This document shows positions 1-18,860 of a stretch of DNA of 64,000 bases, one piece after another; position 1 is the stretch's first letter, and the number at the start of each line of letters is the position of its first letter. The stretch comes from Doris montereyensis (lineage: Eukaryota > Mollusca > Gastropoda > Nudibranchia > Dorididae), in NCBI GenBank assembly GCA_037039925.1, contig JAXRKP010000688.1, positions 1-64,000 of the forward strand, written 5' to 3'. A program made the position numbers and the translations under genes. The notes beneath the pieces are model-generated. The model did no database searches and was not told the origin of the DNA. It saw only the letters and a list, made by a program, of their open reading frames with translations.

Positions 1-580
1 CACACACCCCATACACCATACTAATATGTAGTGATCTCAATCACCCCATCCACCATACTAATGTGGTGATCTCACACACCCCATCCACCATACTAATATG
101 TAGTGATCTCACACACCCCATCCACCATACTAATATGTAGTGATCTCACACACCCCATCCACCATACTAAATGTAGTGATCTCACACACCCCATCCACCA
201 TACTAATATGTAGTGATCTCACACCCCATCCACCATACTAATATGTAGTGATCTCACACATCCCATCCACCATACTAACATGTGGTGATCTCACACCCCA
301 TCCACCATACTAACATGTGGTGATCTCACACACCCCATCCACCATACTAATATGTGGTGATCTCACACATCCACCCCATCCACCATACTAATATGTAGTG
401 ATCTCACACCCCATCCACCATACTAATATGTAGTGATCTCACACACCCCATCCACCATACTAATATGTAGTGATCTCACACACCCCATACACCATACTAA
501 TATGTAGTGATCACACACCCCATACACCATACTAATATGTAGTGATCTCACACACCCCCATACACCATACTAATATGTGT
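1..580. repeat. Satellite array, ~37-39 bp unit
   Basis: About 15 head-to-tail copies of a unit built from CACACCCCATCCACCATAC followed by TAATATGTAGTGATCTCA. Copies differ by small indels (a CA more or less) and by AACATGTGG variants. The array runs off the left edge. Its last copy passes directly into GATCTCAGGGTGAAAAGAGG, which is the middle of a dispersed repeat seen elsewhere in the window, so the satellite looks like a local amplification of part of that element. Confidence 0.93.
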
Positions 581-690
581 CGATCTCAGGGTGAAAAGAG
601 GAAACAGTAAGACGAAAGATAACAGAAAGAGTAAAATAAAGAAGTAGGCCCTACCAGTAACCCGCCAACCGCCCATCGCACTAACGCATG
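560..690. repeat. Dispersed repeat family R1, partial copy
   Basis: GATCTCAGGGTGAAAAGAGG, then a purine-rich stretch, then GAAGTAGGCCCTACCAGTAA and CCCGCCAACCGCCCA. The same order of motifs occurs at 4765-5130, 33270-33330, 34030-34110, 43200-43350 and 54205-54300. The family is unclassified; short and non-coding, it behaves like a SINE or MITE. Confidence 0.7.
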
Positions 691-699
691 TCACCATTA

Positions 700-1228
700 C
701 CAAAGGAGGACAACTGGTAATTAAGTTACGAATGGGAAGCGCATCGTCTTGGGCCCCCAGTGCAGGGCGAAGCGCTTCGTGGTCACAAAGGGAAAGAGAC
801 AATGGGTGGATGAACGAAGGATGACTGATGGATGAACGAAGGATGACTGATGGATGATGGATGGATGGACGGACGGACGCGGCATGGCCAAAATGGAGAC
901 GCGACAAAGGCTCGGCAATAATTTCTCACTATCTCCGCTCCGCCATCTAAGGGCCTGTCCTTCCTCCCATCCTCTCGCTTTCAATTGGAATTTAATACGA
1001 CATACGAACCCCAAGGAGAAAGTCACGAGACATTACGTCCTCTTACCAACCCTCTCCCATCCCGCCCCTCTATCCAAAACCAAACATCGTCGTCAGTGGC
1101 TATTACTATTACGGAAGCTAGCATCAACTCTCATGATCCCATTTCTGCGACAAGCCAGATAAGGTAATAACCATAGGTATGGCAAAAATAGTGTCATTGT
1201 CATCACCAATTGATACGCTCTCACATAG

Positions 1229-1230
<2 letters not shown>
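700..1230. other. Unassigned single-copy stretch
   Basis: More GC-balanced than its surroundings, with a short GGATGGATG-type simple repeat at about 805-880. Open frames on both strands give no recognisable domain and look like chance. No splice-bounded exon with a recognisable protein was found. Confidence 0.4.
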
Positions 1231-1799
<569 letters not shown>

Positions 1800-1800
1800 C

Positions 1801-1802
1801 AG

Positions 1803-1834
<32 letters not shown>
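1801..1834. repeat. (CA)n microsatellite
   Basis: About 16 CA units directly abutting the long GA tract. Confidence 0.95.
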
Positions 1835-1836
<2 letters not shown>

Positions 1837-2105
1837 CATGCGTTCAAAGATTGTAGCAATCAGATTTCCCAGAATGCAAAGGCCAGACTGCGTCGATCCG
1901 ACTGGCAAACCAATTAGGACCACAGTTCATAAAGAGATGATCATAAATCGTCCGGCTCATCCCTTCCATCTTAAGCCGTGCTCTCCGCCCTAGTCTCCTT
2001 CTTCTCCTTAGTCTTAGCTCACCCCCCCCCCAATCGCAAACCCCCTATCCTTCGGCTGGCACTACTGAAATATCGGAAACAAAACAAAAGAATCTCTCGA
2101 CTTCT

Positions 2106-2108
<3 letters not shown>

Positions 2109-2143
<35 letters not shown>
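2109..2143. repeat. (GT)n microsatellite
   Basis: About 16 GT units. A matching (CA)n run lies at 2238-2261, so the pair is an inverted repeat that could fold around the 95 bp between them. Confidence 0.93.
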
Positions 2144-2146
<3 letters not shown>

Positions 2147-2184
2147 TCATCTTCTCCCCTTCAATCTCTTTGTCTTTTTTGCAG

Positions 2185-2205
2185 TGATACACTCGCCGCC
2201 GTACG
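2185..2205 (+). other. Candidate 21-nt microexon
   Basis: A pyrimidine-rich run ending in TTTTTTGCAG is followed by exactly 21 bases and then a consensus donor, GTGAGT. The length is a multiple of three and would insert seven residues without changing frame. No host gene is identified and nearby coding exons are not recognised, so this is splice-signal evidence only. Confidence 0.25.
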
Positions 2206-2261
2206 GTGAGTCACGCCAACACACACAATAAACCCAAAACACACACACACACACACACACA

Positions 2262-3130
2262 AAGCCATCGGCACTGAGGATTCAACGAAGACAACAACAA
2301 TCGACAGTAAAAGTTGTCGGAGGAAGATTTTCGAAGACAGCAGAGCAGAGCAGCCCATGAGCTGATGTGATGAGTGTGATGTCAATGCGAATGCACGTGC
2401 GCCAGCCATGGCCAGTTGCCCAAATTAACGTCCTGGCGACCCCCAGCCTCCCTCCCCTCCGCCCCTCGCCCCATTTCCAATAGATCCACCCACCCCAGGC
2501 CGCTCCCTTCAATCTCTTTCTTTCTCTGGGACCGATTCCTTTATGATGCGATTAAAGGACGACCAAAGGGACGTTAGTCACAGACGGATGGCGCCGGAGG
2601 CCCAGGCCCGAGATTTCTCTTTGATGTCCATCATCGAGACGCCGGGGACCTTGACTGGAAATCTCTCTCGTGCTTGGAACCATTAGCCTGCTGCAACGAC
2701 CAGGGATGCTCCTCCATTCTCGTCCGTGTCGTTATCATTACGAGAGGCGAAATCACGGACAGGGAGAGATGATCAGCGGGAACAATGATAAATGATGATA
2801 GTTATGATTCTGGCAACCAACTGACCGAGGGTCTGTGGCGGCGACAGTAACGAGACCAATGCTGCTACTAACGAAGTTTCCCGTGGTGCATGCAACACTT
2901 GTGGAACGTTGATATCTCAGTCAGTCAGTCAGTTGTTGCTGAGATTCGGTCTTTGAATTTCATAACTATTCAATTTTATTCATGTGTTGCGAAGGGTTAG
3001 TTGGATTTGAGTCTTCAATCGAACTTTGGTATACAGCAATAGAACTATAATAGACAGCCCCAAGCTCTAGGATACATTATAATTACAAGAGACTGCCGCT
3101 AACTTTGATACACATTACAAAAGATACAAG
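2262..3130. other. Unassigned non-repetitive region
   Basis: GC-richer sequence (about 2400-2900) without a recognisable protein in any frame. It could be a promoter or untranslated exon of a gene to the left. A short TCAG tandem occurs near 2918-2932. Nothing else could be supported. Confidence 0.35.
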
Positions 3131-3134
3131 ATAT

Positions 3135-3460
3135 AGATGGATTTATAGTACACATCCGAGCACACGTGTAGGCTCACTGACTCTACATCATTTATTCCTG
3201 GCAGGCCATATCATTCAGTCTTCAACTCCCTTCGAAGCACAGCACAGCAGCCTGTTAAACACCTTGTACTAACACTTTGACAAGATCTTTCTGTAACAAT
3301 AGCCGTGTACTCATTCACACCTGATTCGAGTAAGGGAAAGCAGATCAAAGAACCTTTAGAAAGGGAACATCACCACACAAAAAAGAAGTCTGGGCCAGCC
3401 CAGGTTTTGAACGAAGGTAGCCGTGGTTACTACACACTGCCACCAATTGCGCCACAACTC
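3135..3460 (-). repeat. tRNA-derived SINE, family B
   Basis: On the minus strand it begins with a tRNA-like head, GTTGTGGCGCAATTGGTGGC, followed about 40 bases on by a box-B-like TTCAAAACC. The body ends in ATGATGTAGAGTCAGTGAGC and a TAAATCCATCT tail. Related copies lie at 19390-19660, 51115-51385 and 53895-54130. The two Pol III promoter boxes at the right spacing support a SINE rather than a functional tRNA, because no acceptor stem closes. Confidence 0.75.
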
Positions 3461-3499
3461 TGGTCTTATATTACCATTACATGTATAACTAAATAACAT

Positions 3500-4140
3500 T
3501 GTAACTACAATGGACCAGCCCGGTGGTCGTAATTAGACATAATAACTTACAATGGACGGTCCAGTGGTCGTAATTAGACATAATAATTACAATGAACTGG
3601 ACGGTGGTCGTTATTAGGCGTACAGACATAATAACTACAATGGGTTGACCGGTGGTCGTAATTAGACATAATTACAATGGACGACCCGGTGGTTGTAATT
3701 AGACATAATAACTACAATGGGTTGACCGGGGGTGGTGGTCGTAATTAGACATAATAATTACAATGGGTTGACCCGGTGGTCATAATTAGACATAATAATT
3801 ACAATGGGTTGACCGGTGGTTGTAATTAGACATAATGATTACAATGGGTTAACCAGTGGTTTGTAATTAGACATAATGATTACAATGGGTTGACCCGGTG
3901 GTTGTAATTAGACATAATGATTACAATGGGTTGACCCGGTGGTTGTAATTAGACATAATAATTACAATGGGTTGACCGGTGGTCGTAATTAGACATAATA
4001 ATTACAATGGGTTGGCCGGTGGTCGTAATTAGACAAATCATTACAATGGACTGGCCCGTGGTCAATTAGACAAAATAATTACAATGGACCTGCCGTTAGT
4101 AAAGTAATTAAACATAATAATTACAATGGGCCAGTTGTTT
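3500..4140. repeat. Tandem array, ~41 bp unit
   Basis: About 15 copies of TAATTAGACATAATAATTAC followed by AATGGGTTGACCCGGTGGTCG. Early and late copies are more diverged (ACCAGCC, GGACGG variants), and central copies are nearly identical, as expected of a locally homogenised satellite. Confidence 0.93.
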
Positions 4141-4765
4141 CTCCTTCCTTCCCTTGTGTTGGTATGTTAGGGGGAAAAAATGGGGTAGGGACAATTTTTT
4201 AATAACTTCCTCCTCTATGTATTCATTTATGTTGTCGAGTTAACATAGATGTCCAATCAAGGCTAGCCTTATTTATATATTTTTAAAATTCAAACCTCTG
4301 TTTATACGCCCTGGGTGATTTCAAGCACGATTACTAGATCGGATTAGTATTCGATACAGAGGTTAAGCGAGTAAGCGTGAACAGTCAGCCTACTTTTCCA
4401 ACTTTTTAACTAAGCTGTTCAAAGTGGAGGTTTAGGTGGATGAAAATGCTACTCAAAAACGGGGAAACAATAAATTTATCAATAAGCAAACGGCACACTT
4501 CTGGTGGAAAAATTCCTCAAAATGAAAACGATCTTGAGATCAGTCAGAACGTACATGCAAAATATGGTTACTCTTTGTGGCCAGGCAACACAGCCTTTGG
4601 CTAACAAAGAACGACCAATCTAGAATTACGTGTATACATTCTTATTTGTTCACTTTGTTTTTAAAAAGAGGCACAGAAGGAAGGTTGTGAGTACACATAA
4701 TTAGGCAGCTCTTGTTGAAAAAACAACAAAACAAATGAAACTGTAGAACTTTTTAGTGTTCATTT
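4141..4765. other. Unassigned AT-rich spacer
   Basis: No repeat unit, recognisable protein or RNA gene is visible here. Confidence 0.4.
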
Positions 4766-5130
4766 CTTTAATTGGAATTTACCCTAACAACCATGAGCAG
4801 TGATCTCAGGGTGAATTGAGAGGAAACGATAAGAGAAAAGATGTGGGATAGGAATTGCTTCATTGGAATTTACCCTAACAACCATGAGCAGTGATCTCAG
4901 GGTGAATTGAGAGGAAACGATAAGAGAAAAGACGTGGGATAGGATTGTTTCATTGAAATTTACCCCGTCCACCATTGCAGTGTTCTCAGGGTGAATTAAG
5001 AGGAAAAAGCAGATGAAAGAGAAGTGAAAAAAAAAGAGCGGAATGGAAAAATGTAGAACATACCAGTAAGCGCACGCCAACCGCTCACGTAAAAGCAAGA
5101 AGGAAAGAAGTAGGACCTACCAGTAGGAAT
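4765..5130. repeat. Dispersed repeat R1, three partial copies in tandem
   Basis: Three consecutive blocks of about 88 bp, each with GGAATTTACCCTAACAACCA then GCAGTGATCTCAGGGTGAAT and GAGAGGAAACGATAAGAG. The third block continues into the family's tail, ending ACATACCAGTAAGCG, CGCCAACCGC and AGTAGGACCTACCAGTAG. The open frame on the minus strand here is an artefact. Confidence 0.8.
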
Positions 5131-5159
5131 TTCCAACTACCTATGCTATAGCGTAGAAA

Positions 5160-5690
5160 GTGTGACTGCGGTGGTTCTATTAACCAACCCCTTGAGCTCT
5201 CTGAACAGAATTGTCCCCAGAAAGTATGACTGCTGTGGTTCTGATAACCAACCCCTTGAGCTCTACGAGAACAGAATTGTCCCAGAAAGTATGACTGCTG
5301 TGGTTCTATAACCTTGAGCTCTACGAGAACAGAATTGTCACCCAGAAAGTATGACTGCTGTGGTTCTATTAACCAACCCCTTGAGCTCTACGAGAACAGA
5401 ATTGTCCCCCAGAAAGTGTGACTGCTGTGGTTCTATTAACCAACCCCTTGAGCTCTACGAGAACAGAATTGTCACCCAGAAAGTATGACTGCTGTGGTTC
5501 TATTAACCAACCCTTGAGCTCTACGAGAACAGAATTGTCCCCAGAAAGTGTGACTGCTGTGGTTCTATTAACCAACCCCTTGAGCTCTAAGAGAACAGAA
5601 TTGTCACCCAGAAAGTGTGATTGCTGTGGTTGATCTATTAACCAACCCCTTGAGCTCCAAGAGAACAGAATTGTCCCCCAGAAAGCAAAT
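5160..5690. repeat. Tandem array, ~66-67 bp unit
   Basis: Eight copies of a unit running GACTGCTGTGGTTCTATTAA, CCAACCCCTTGAGCTCTACG, AGAACAGAATTGTCCCCAGA, AAGTAT. One copy (about 5300) lacks 13 bases. The unit is close to a multiple of three, so both strands stay open over several copies; that is not evidence of coding. Confidence 0.93.
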
Positions 5691-13843
<8,153 letters not shown>

Positions 13844-14375
13844 CGTTGTTTTTGTAAAGTTTCGCTGCAGCTGAGCCAGCTTTTAAAAATAGAATACACT
13901 TTGAAACTTCGTAAACGAAATTTCAAACGAGAGAGACACCAACATTTAAATAAATCAAGCGAACGGACAACTCATTTATTGAACTGTTTCAATAATGCAT
14001 TGACACGAGTGATGTAAAATATAGTTTATAAATGAAACGTTGTCCAAAGCAGAGGGATAAGATAAGTGTAAATAAAAGCTATAATATGAAAGATCAAGAA
14101 TAAATGATGTTGTTATACAGCCCGATGGTTGTGACGTAAGAATATCTAGCCAATATCTATGGTAATTTCTATGACAACAAGGTATTTAAGAGACATTTCA
14201 AAGCGCAAGTTGAGAGGTTGATAAGGAAAATATATCTTTAAAGAACATTAATTTGTAGCATACAGAACTGAGCGAGAAATAAATTGCATTTGACAGAAAT
14301 ACAGGTGTTGTATTCAATATGATAGCGTAACATCATTGTCTGAAGAAAGAATAACAAAGGAATCAGATGTAATAT

Positions 14376-15163
<788 letters not shown>

Positions 15164-15684
15164 TTTTCTCTCTATTACACACGCGCGTGCGCGCTAACAC
15201 AATTCGTTCGCTATCACATGTACGGTATTCGCTTTCAAAAGGATAGCTAGATACAGTTATTTATTCAACAACACATGGTATCCAGGCTTCAATCGGGAGG
15301 GGTTGTTTGATTTTATTTTTAATTTGTTTAAATTTTCTCTCACTATTCTCAGAATCTCGCAGAGGTAATCTCCGCACCATCAAATTTACATGACATGTTG
15401 TTGTCACTTTAGACACATGCATAAGGGAGCCTACTCTCAATATATTTTGCAAGAGTTGTTTTCAGTAGAAAAGTAAACGTTACAGCTTTACTGCCGAAAC
15501 ATAGGGTGAGTGGCACAGTGACAGAGCTACTGCATCCCGATTGTATGGTTTCTAAAAAGTCATCAATATGCCGGTAAGGCTCGCAGTTTGGAAATAATTG
15601 TATCTAGTGGTAGGAGTTCCGACGTGGGGAAGCGGTGGGAGAAATGAAAGACATATAATAACATTTTCTGCAACCTTTGCCACT

Positions 15685-16020
15685 AGAAATCTAGATCTAG
15701 ATCTAGATCTAGATCTAGATTCTAGATCTAATCTAGATTCTAGATCTATAGATCTAGATCTAGATCTAGATATACGTGTATATCTCAATTCTAGATCTAG
15801 TCTAGACTCTAGATCTAGAGTCTAGTTCTAGATCTCGATTTTACTGTGATCTCATCTAGCATCCAGCTCTATGAGCTTATATTTGCTAGATCTAAAATCT
15901 AGATTTAGATTTGATCAAGAATCTAGATCTAGATGTTAGATCTAATAAATGTCTAGATCTAAATTCTAGATCGATATTATCTAGATCTACATATCTCTAG
16001 ATCTAGATAGTAGATCTAGT
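15685..16020. repeat. TCTAGA/AGATCT hexamer array
   Basis: Dense, partly perfect tandem of the self-complementary hexamer TCTAGA (15690-15770), then looser spacing to 16020. The hexamer is scattered over the whole window (for example 13585-13680, 55230-55265, 55995-56015, 56665-56690). Confidence 0.95.
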
Positions 16021-16326
16021 CTATTGCCTTTACAAACCTAACATATTCTAGACAAGGAACGCCGGAAACAAGATATACCACAAGCAAACTAACACTAATC
16101 TAAGAAGAAACCGTTTCAGTCAACGCATTACCAAACTATGGAATGATCTTGATCTGATATGATAAATTCCAAAAACACTAACTCCTTCAAAAATTCACTG
16201 GATCTGTCACCAAGATTTAAGGAACTATTCATATTTTTCGATTAAAGGATAATTACATAAAAACCGAATCAAAAAATCCCAAAAATCAACGATGGGACGT
16301 ATATTGATGCCTAGAAAATAGTCCCT

Positions 16327-16354
16327 ACACTACTACTACTACTACTACTACTAG
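16327..16354. repeat. (CTA)n microsatellite
   Basis: Nine CTA units. Confidence 0.9.
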
Positions 16355-16394
16355 ATTAAAAGATTAGATAGATCTAGAATTGGGCTATTTATTG

Positions 16395-16930
16395 GTCATT
16401 AATCCAAATAGAGCTCGTGGTGTTACCAGAAGTGACCTTCTTACAGTGAGGGGTTGCCCAGCCATTTACATGAAAAATGAGTGTGTGCAACAGGTGAAGC
16501 TAGGATTTAGAGTTAGTTTGAACAATGAGTTCACGTTTACAGATGATAAAAGACCTATAAATCATGCATTTTCTATAAGTTGAAAGAATAAGGAATTCAT
16601 TTTGAGATGTTATAGCTTAACAAGAGAAACGTAAACAAAGGACTAAACAATGACAGCGACAGCCGTGTAATCAACTTAGAAAGGCTTGCATGAAGTGTGT
16701 TGAATGGGAAAGCGCCACTTTGACGAATGATAACGAGGCTACGGGGAAAGCCACGAGCTTAAAATAAATTGTAATTTACAGTAGGCCTAATCTCATTGGC
16801 TGTAGTTTAACTATGAACTCAAAGGTCAAACTACGAACCATGTGAGGAAAGTCGGCATTTCCATTAAAGAAGCCTAGGTGTCTTGCCCTACACATAGGGC
16901 CTGTGCGCTTCTCAGGTCAACTGTAACACG
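16395..16930. repeat. Interspersed repeat family R2, copy 1
   Basis: About 540 bp that matches the reverse complement of 35715-36275. Shared blocks include GTTACCAGAAGTGACCTTCT, TACAGTGAGGGGTTGCCCAG, GAACAATGAGTTCACGTTTA, GTGTTGAATGGGAAAGCGCC and AAGCTTGTGGCTTTCCC-type sequence. A short open frame ([12 protein letters not shown]) is preserved in both copies but stops soon, so coding is not claimed. Confidence 0.8.
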
Positions 16931-18059
16931 CCTTAAAGAAAGGGCTGGCATTTTTCTTGGGTTAAAGTCGAATGTATCCGATTACGGATAACAAATCGAG
17001 TAATTTTTTGGTACTCGTCGGTACTCAAGTACGTTTCGTTATAAGCACTTCATTTCATTGTTCTCAACGTCACCGTTTCACGTGTAAAAATGTCCGCCAA
17101 CCCTGACGAAGGCTCAACTTTTGACTCCGTCAGAAGTTCTTATGAGAACAACTGAAGAAAGAACAAAATGAAGGAGAGAGACACACATTTTTCATTGTAC
17201 ATGCAATACTGAGAGAGGACAAGACCTAGAAAGATAGAAGAGACACGCAGAGATTTACACATGATACAAGACTGAGGGAGAGAGACATATGTAGAGTAAA
17301 TCATGCACGCCACATTTAATTAGATCTAAATTTAAATCGTGAATCATTCCCATCCACCAGCAGATTCATGTGTAATTTGTCAAATCCAGGCGGAATTTAA
17401 TGAAAATGTCAAATAATAACACCATTAAGATGTTTTAATTTATAAACAATTAGTCATTACTGTACAAAAAATACAAAAGTCTAATTTAACTGGGATCATG
17501 CTGGGGGCCACCATTTACCATTGAATAGTGCCAGGGTGCGGTCGTCGTTAATGGTGAACTGAATGAGGAACAAGCTTCTTTCACTTTCACCATTAATAAT
17601 GAATAGTGCTGGCCAATAATTGTTGACATGATGATCACTTCTCTTTCATTTCCTTCTTCTTTGGATGCAAGTATTATTTCAAATGGCTCAGGGATAATCA
17701 TGAAGGCTGATGTTATGTACACAGCGAAGCTGAGGTGCGCAAGCAAGCGCTTCCACACGAGTGAACCTTTTTATAGAAACAGACCTAGATCTAAATGAGG
17801 ACAGAAAAGGAAAAATACTGAAATGATTTATTTCTAGAGTAGTCTAACGTCAGTACGGCTACCTAAGGACTGGAAGTAGAGGTCTTGTGGAATTCCAACC
17901 TATTTGTGTCATTAAATCATGCCATGGGCACTGGAAGATATCTAAAAATAACCCATCTTGTAATTTATATAAATTTAAATATGACCCATTTGTTTTTGTA
18001 AACTGCATTTTGATTGGTTGATGCCAAGAAATGTCCTAAATTTCCTTTATAACATCAAC
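16931..18059. other. Spacer upstream of TMEM208
   Basis: Contains no recognised exon. The TMEM208 promoter and 5' UTR are expected within or near this stretch. A hairpin-like GAATAGTGCCAG / GAATAGTGCTGG pair lies at 17520-17615. Confidence 0.35.
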
Positions 18060-18068
18060 ATGGCCACT
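18060..18068 (+). CDS. TMEM208: TMEM208 candidate first coding exon (three codons)
   Basis: ATGGCCACT followed by GTAACA would give Met-Ala-Thr joined in phase 0 to PTKGKQGTRGKK; the human protein starts Met-Ala-Pro-Lys-Gly-Lys. The context AACATGG is favourable, but the donor is weak and the exon is tiny. Other ATG-GT combinations upstream cannot be excluded. Confidence 0.3.
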
Positions 18069-18761
18069 GTAACATCAGCTTAGCTACATTTAACAGCAAA
18101 ATAACCACCCATTTTTAAGGCAAAATATGATCACAACAGATTCTTGTTAGTTATGGTATGGAACAAAACAACATTAATTTGGTTGAGTTGGGAGCTTTAT
18201 TGAAATAAAGAGAATTTTTTATTGAAATTTATAAAAAGAACTTTTAAGAAACATCAAACAGAACTGACTATCTGTACTGATGTTATAGCCATGTTGAAAT
18301 CACACCACTCTAGATCCCTAACCAATGGTTTTTCCAAACACTAACAAGTCCTCTCCTCCTCTTTCAGTGTGTGATACACATACCTGCTTCGATTCATGAT
18401 TGGATGAAATGTCACCTTTATATTTTTTCTTTGTTTTTCACGAGATGAATTTGTCTGTAAAACTAAATCTAGCTCTATTCTTTATAGGGTGTCTAAAATG
18501 CTGAACCGACAATACAATGTATGTCCCCCCCCTGGTTTAAGTGATGACAAGTGAAGCTTGAATGAAATTAATTGAAACAATGAAAATGGGGAACATATTG
18601 CTTCTCTGCATCCCAATGGGTCCTCTTCTTTTTCTTTTACACCCTATGATAGAATTTATATGTTCTTCCATATTTTATTTCAATTGCTTACATTAAGTGC
18701 CTGCTCTGTTTGTAGAGTTTTTATAGGACCCAGGTTGTTTTGATTTACTTTCCATTCTCAG

Positions 18762-18860
18762 CCGACCAAAGGAAAGCAGGGAACGAGGGGCAAGAAACTG
18801 ATAGCTGAGGAAAATCAATCTACTTTGAGATTGTACATTTACATCATTGCAGGAGTCAAT
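18762..18860 (+). CDS. TMEM208: TMEM208 exon with KGKQGTRGKK
   Basis: Acceptor TTCTCAG, donor AAT|GTAAGT, 99 nt in phase 0. Encodes PTKGKQGTRGKKLIAEENQS and TLRLYIYIIAGVN, the cytosolic N-terminus and the start of the first membrane segment. Confidence 0.92.

Noticed and set aside
17486..17758. 90-codon minus-strand open frame upstream of TMEM208
   Set aside because: Contains a short inverted duplicated motif (GAATAGTGCCAG/GAATAGTGCTGG) and no recognisable domain; not supported as a gene.
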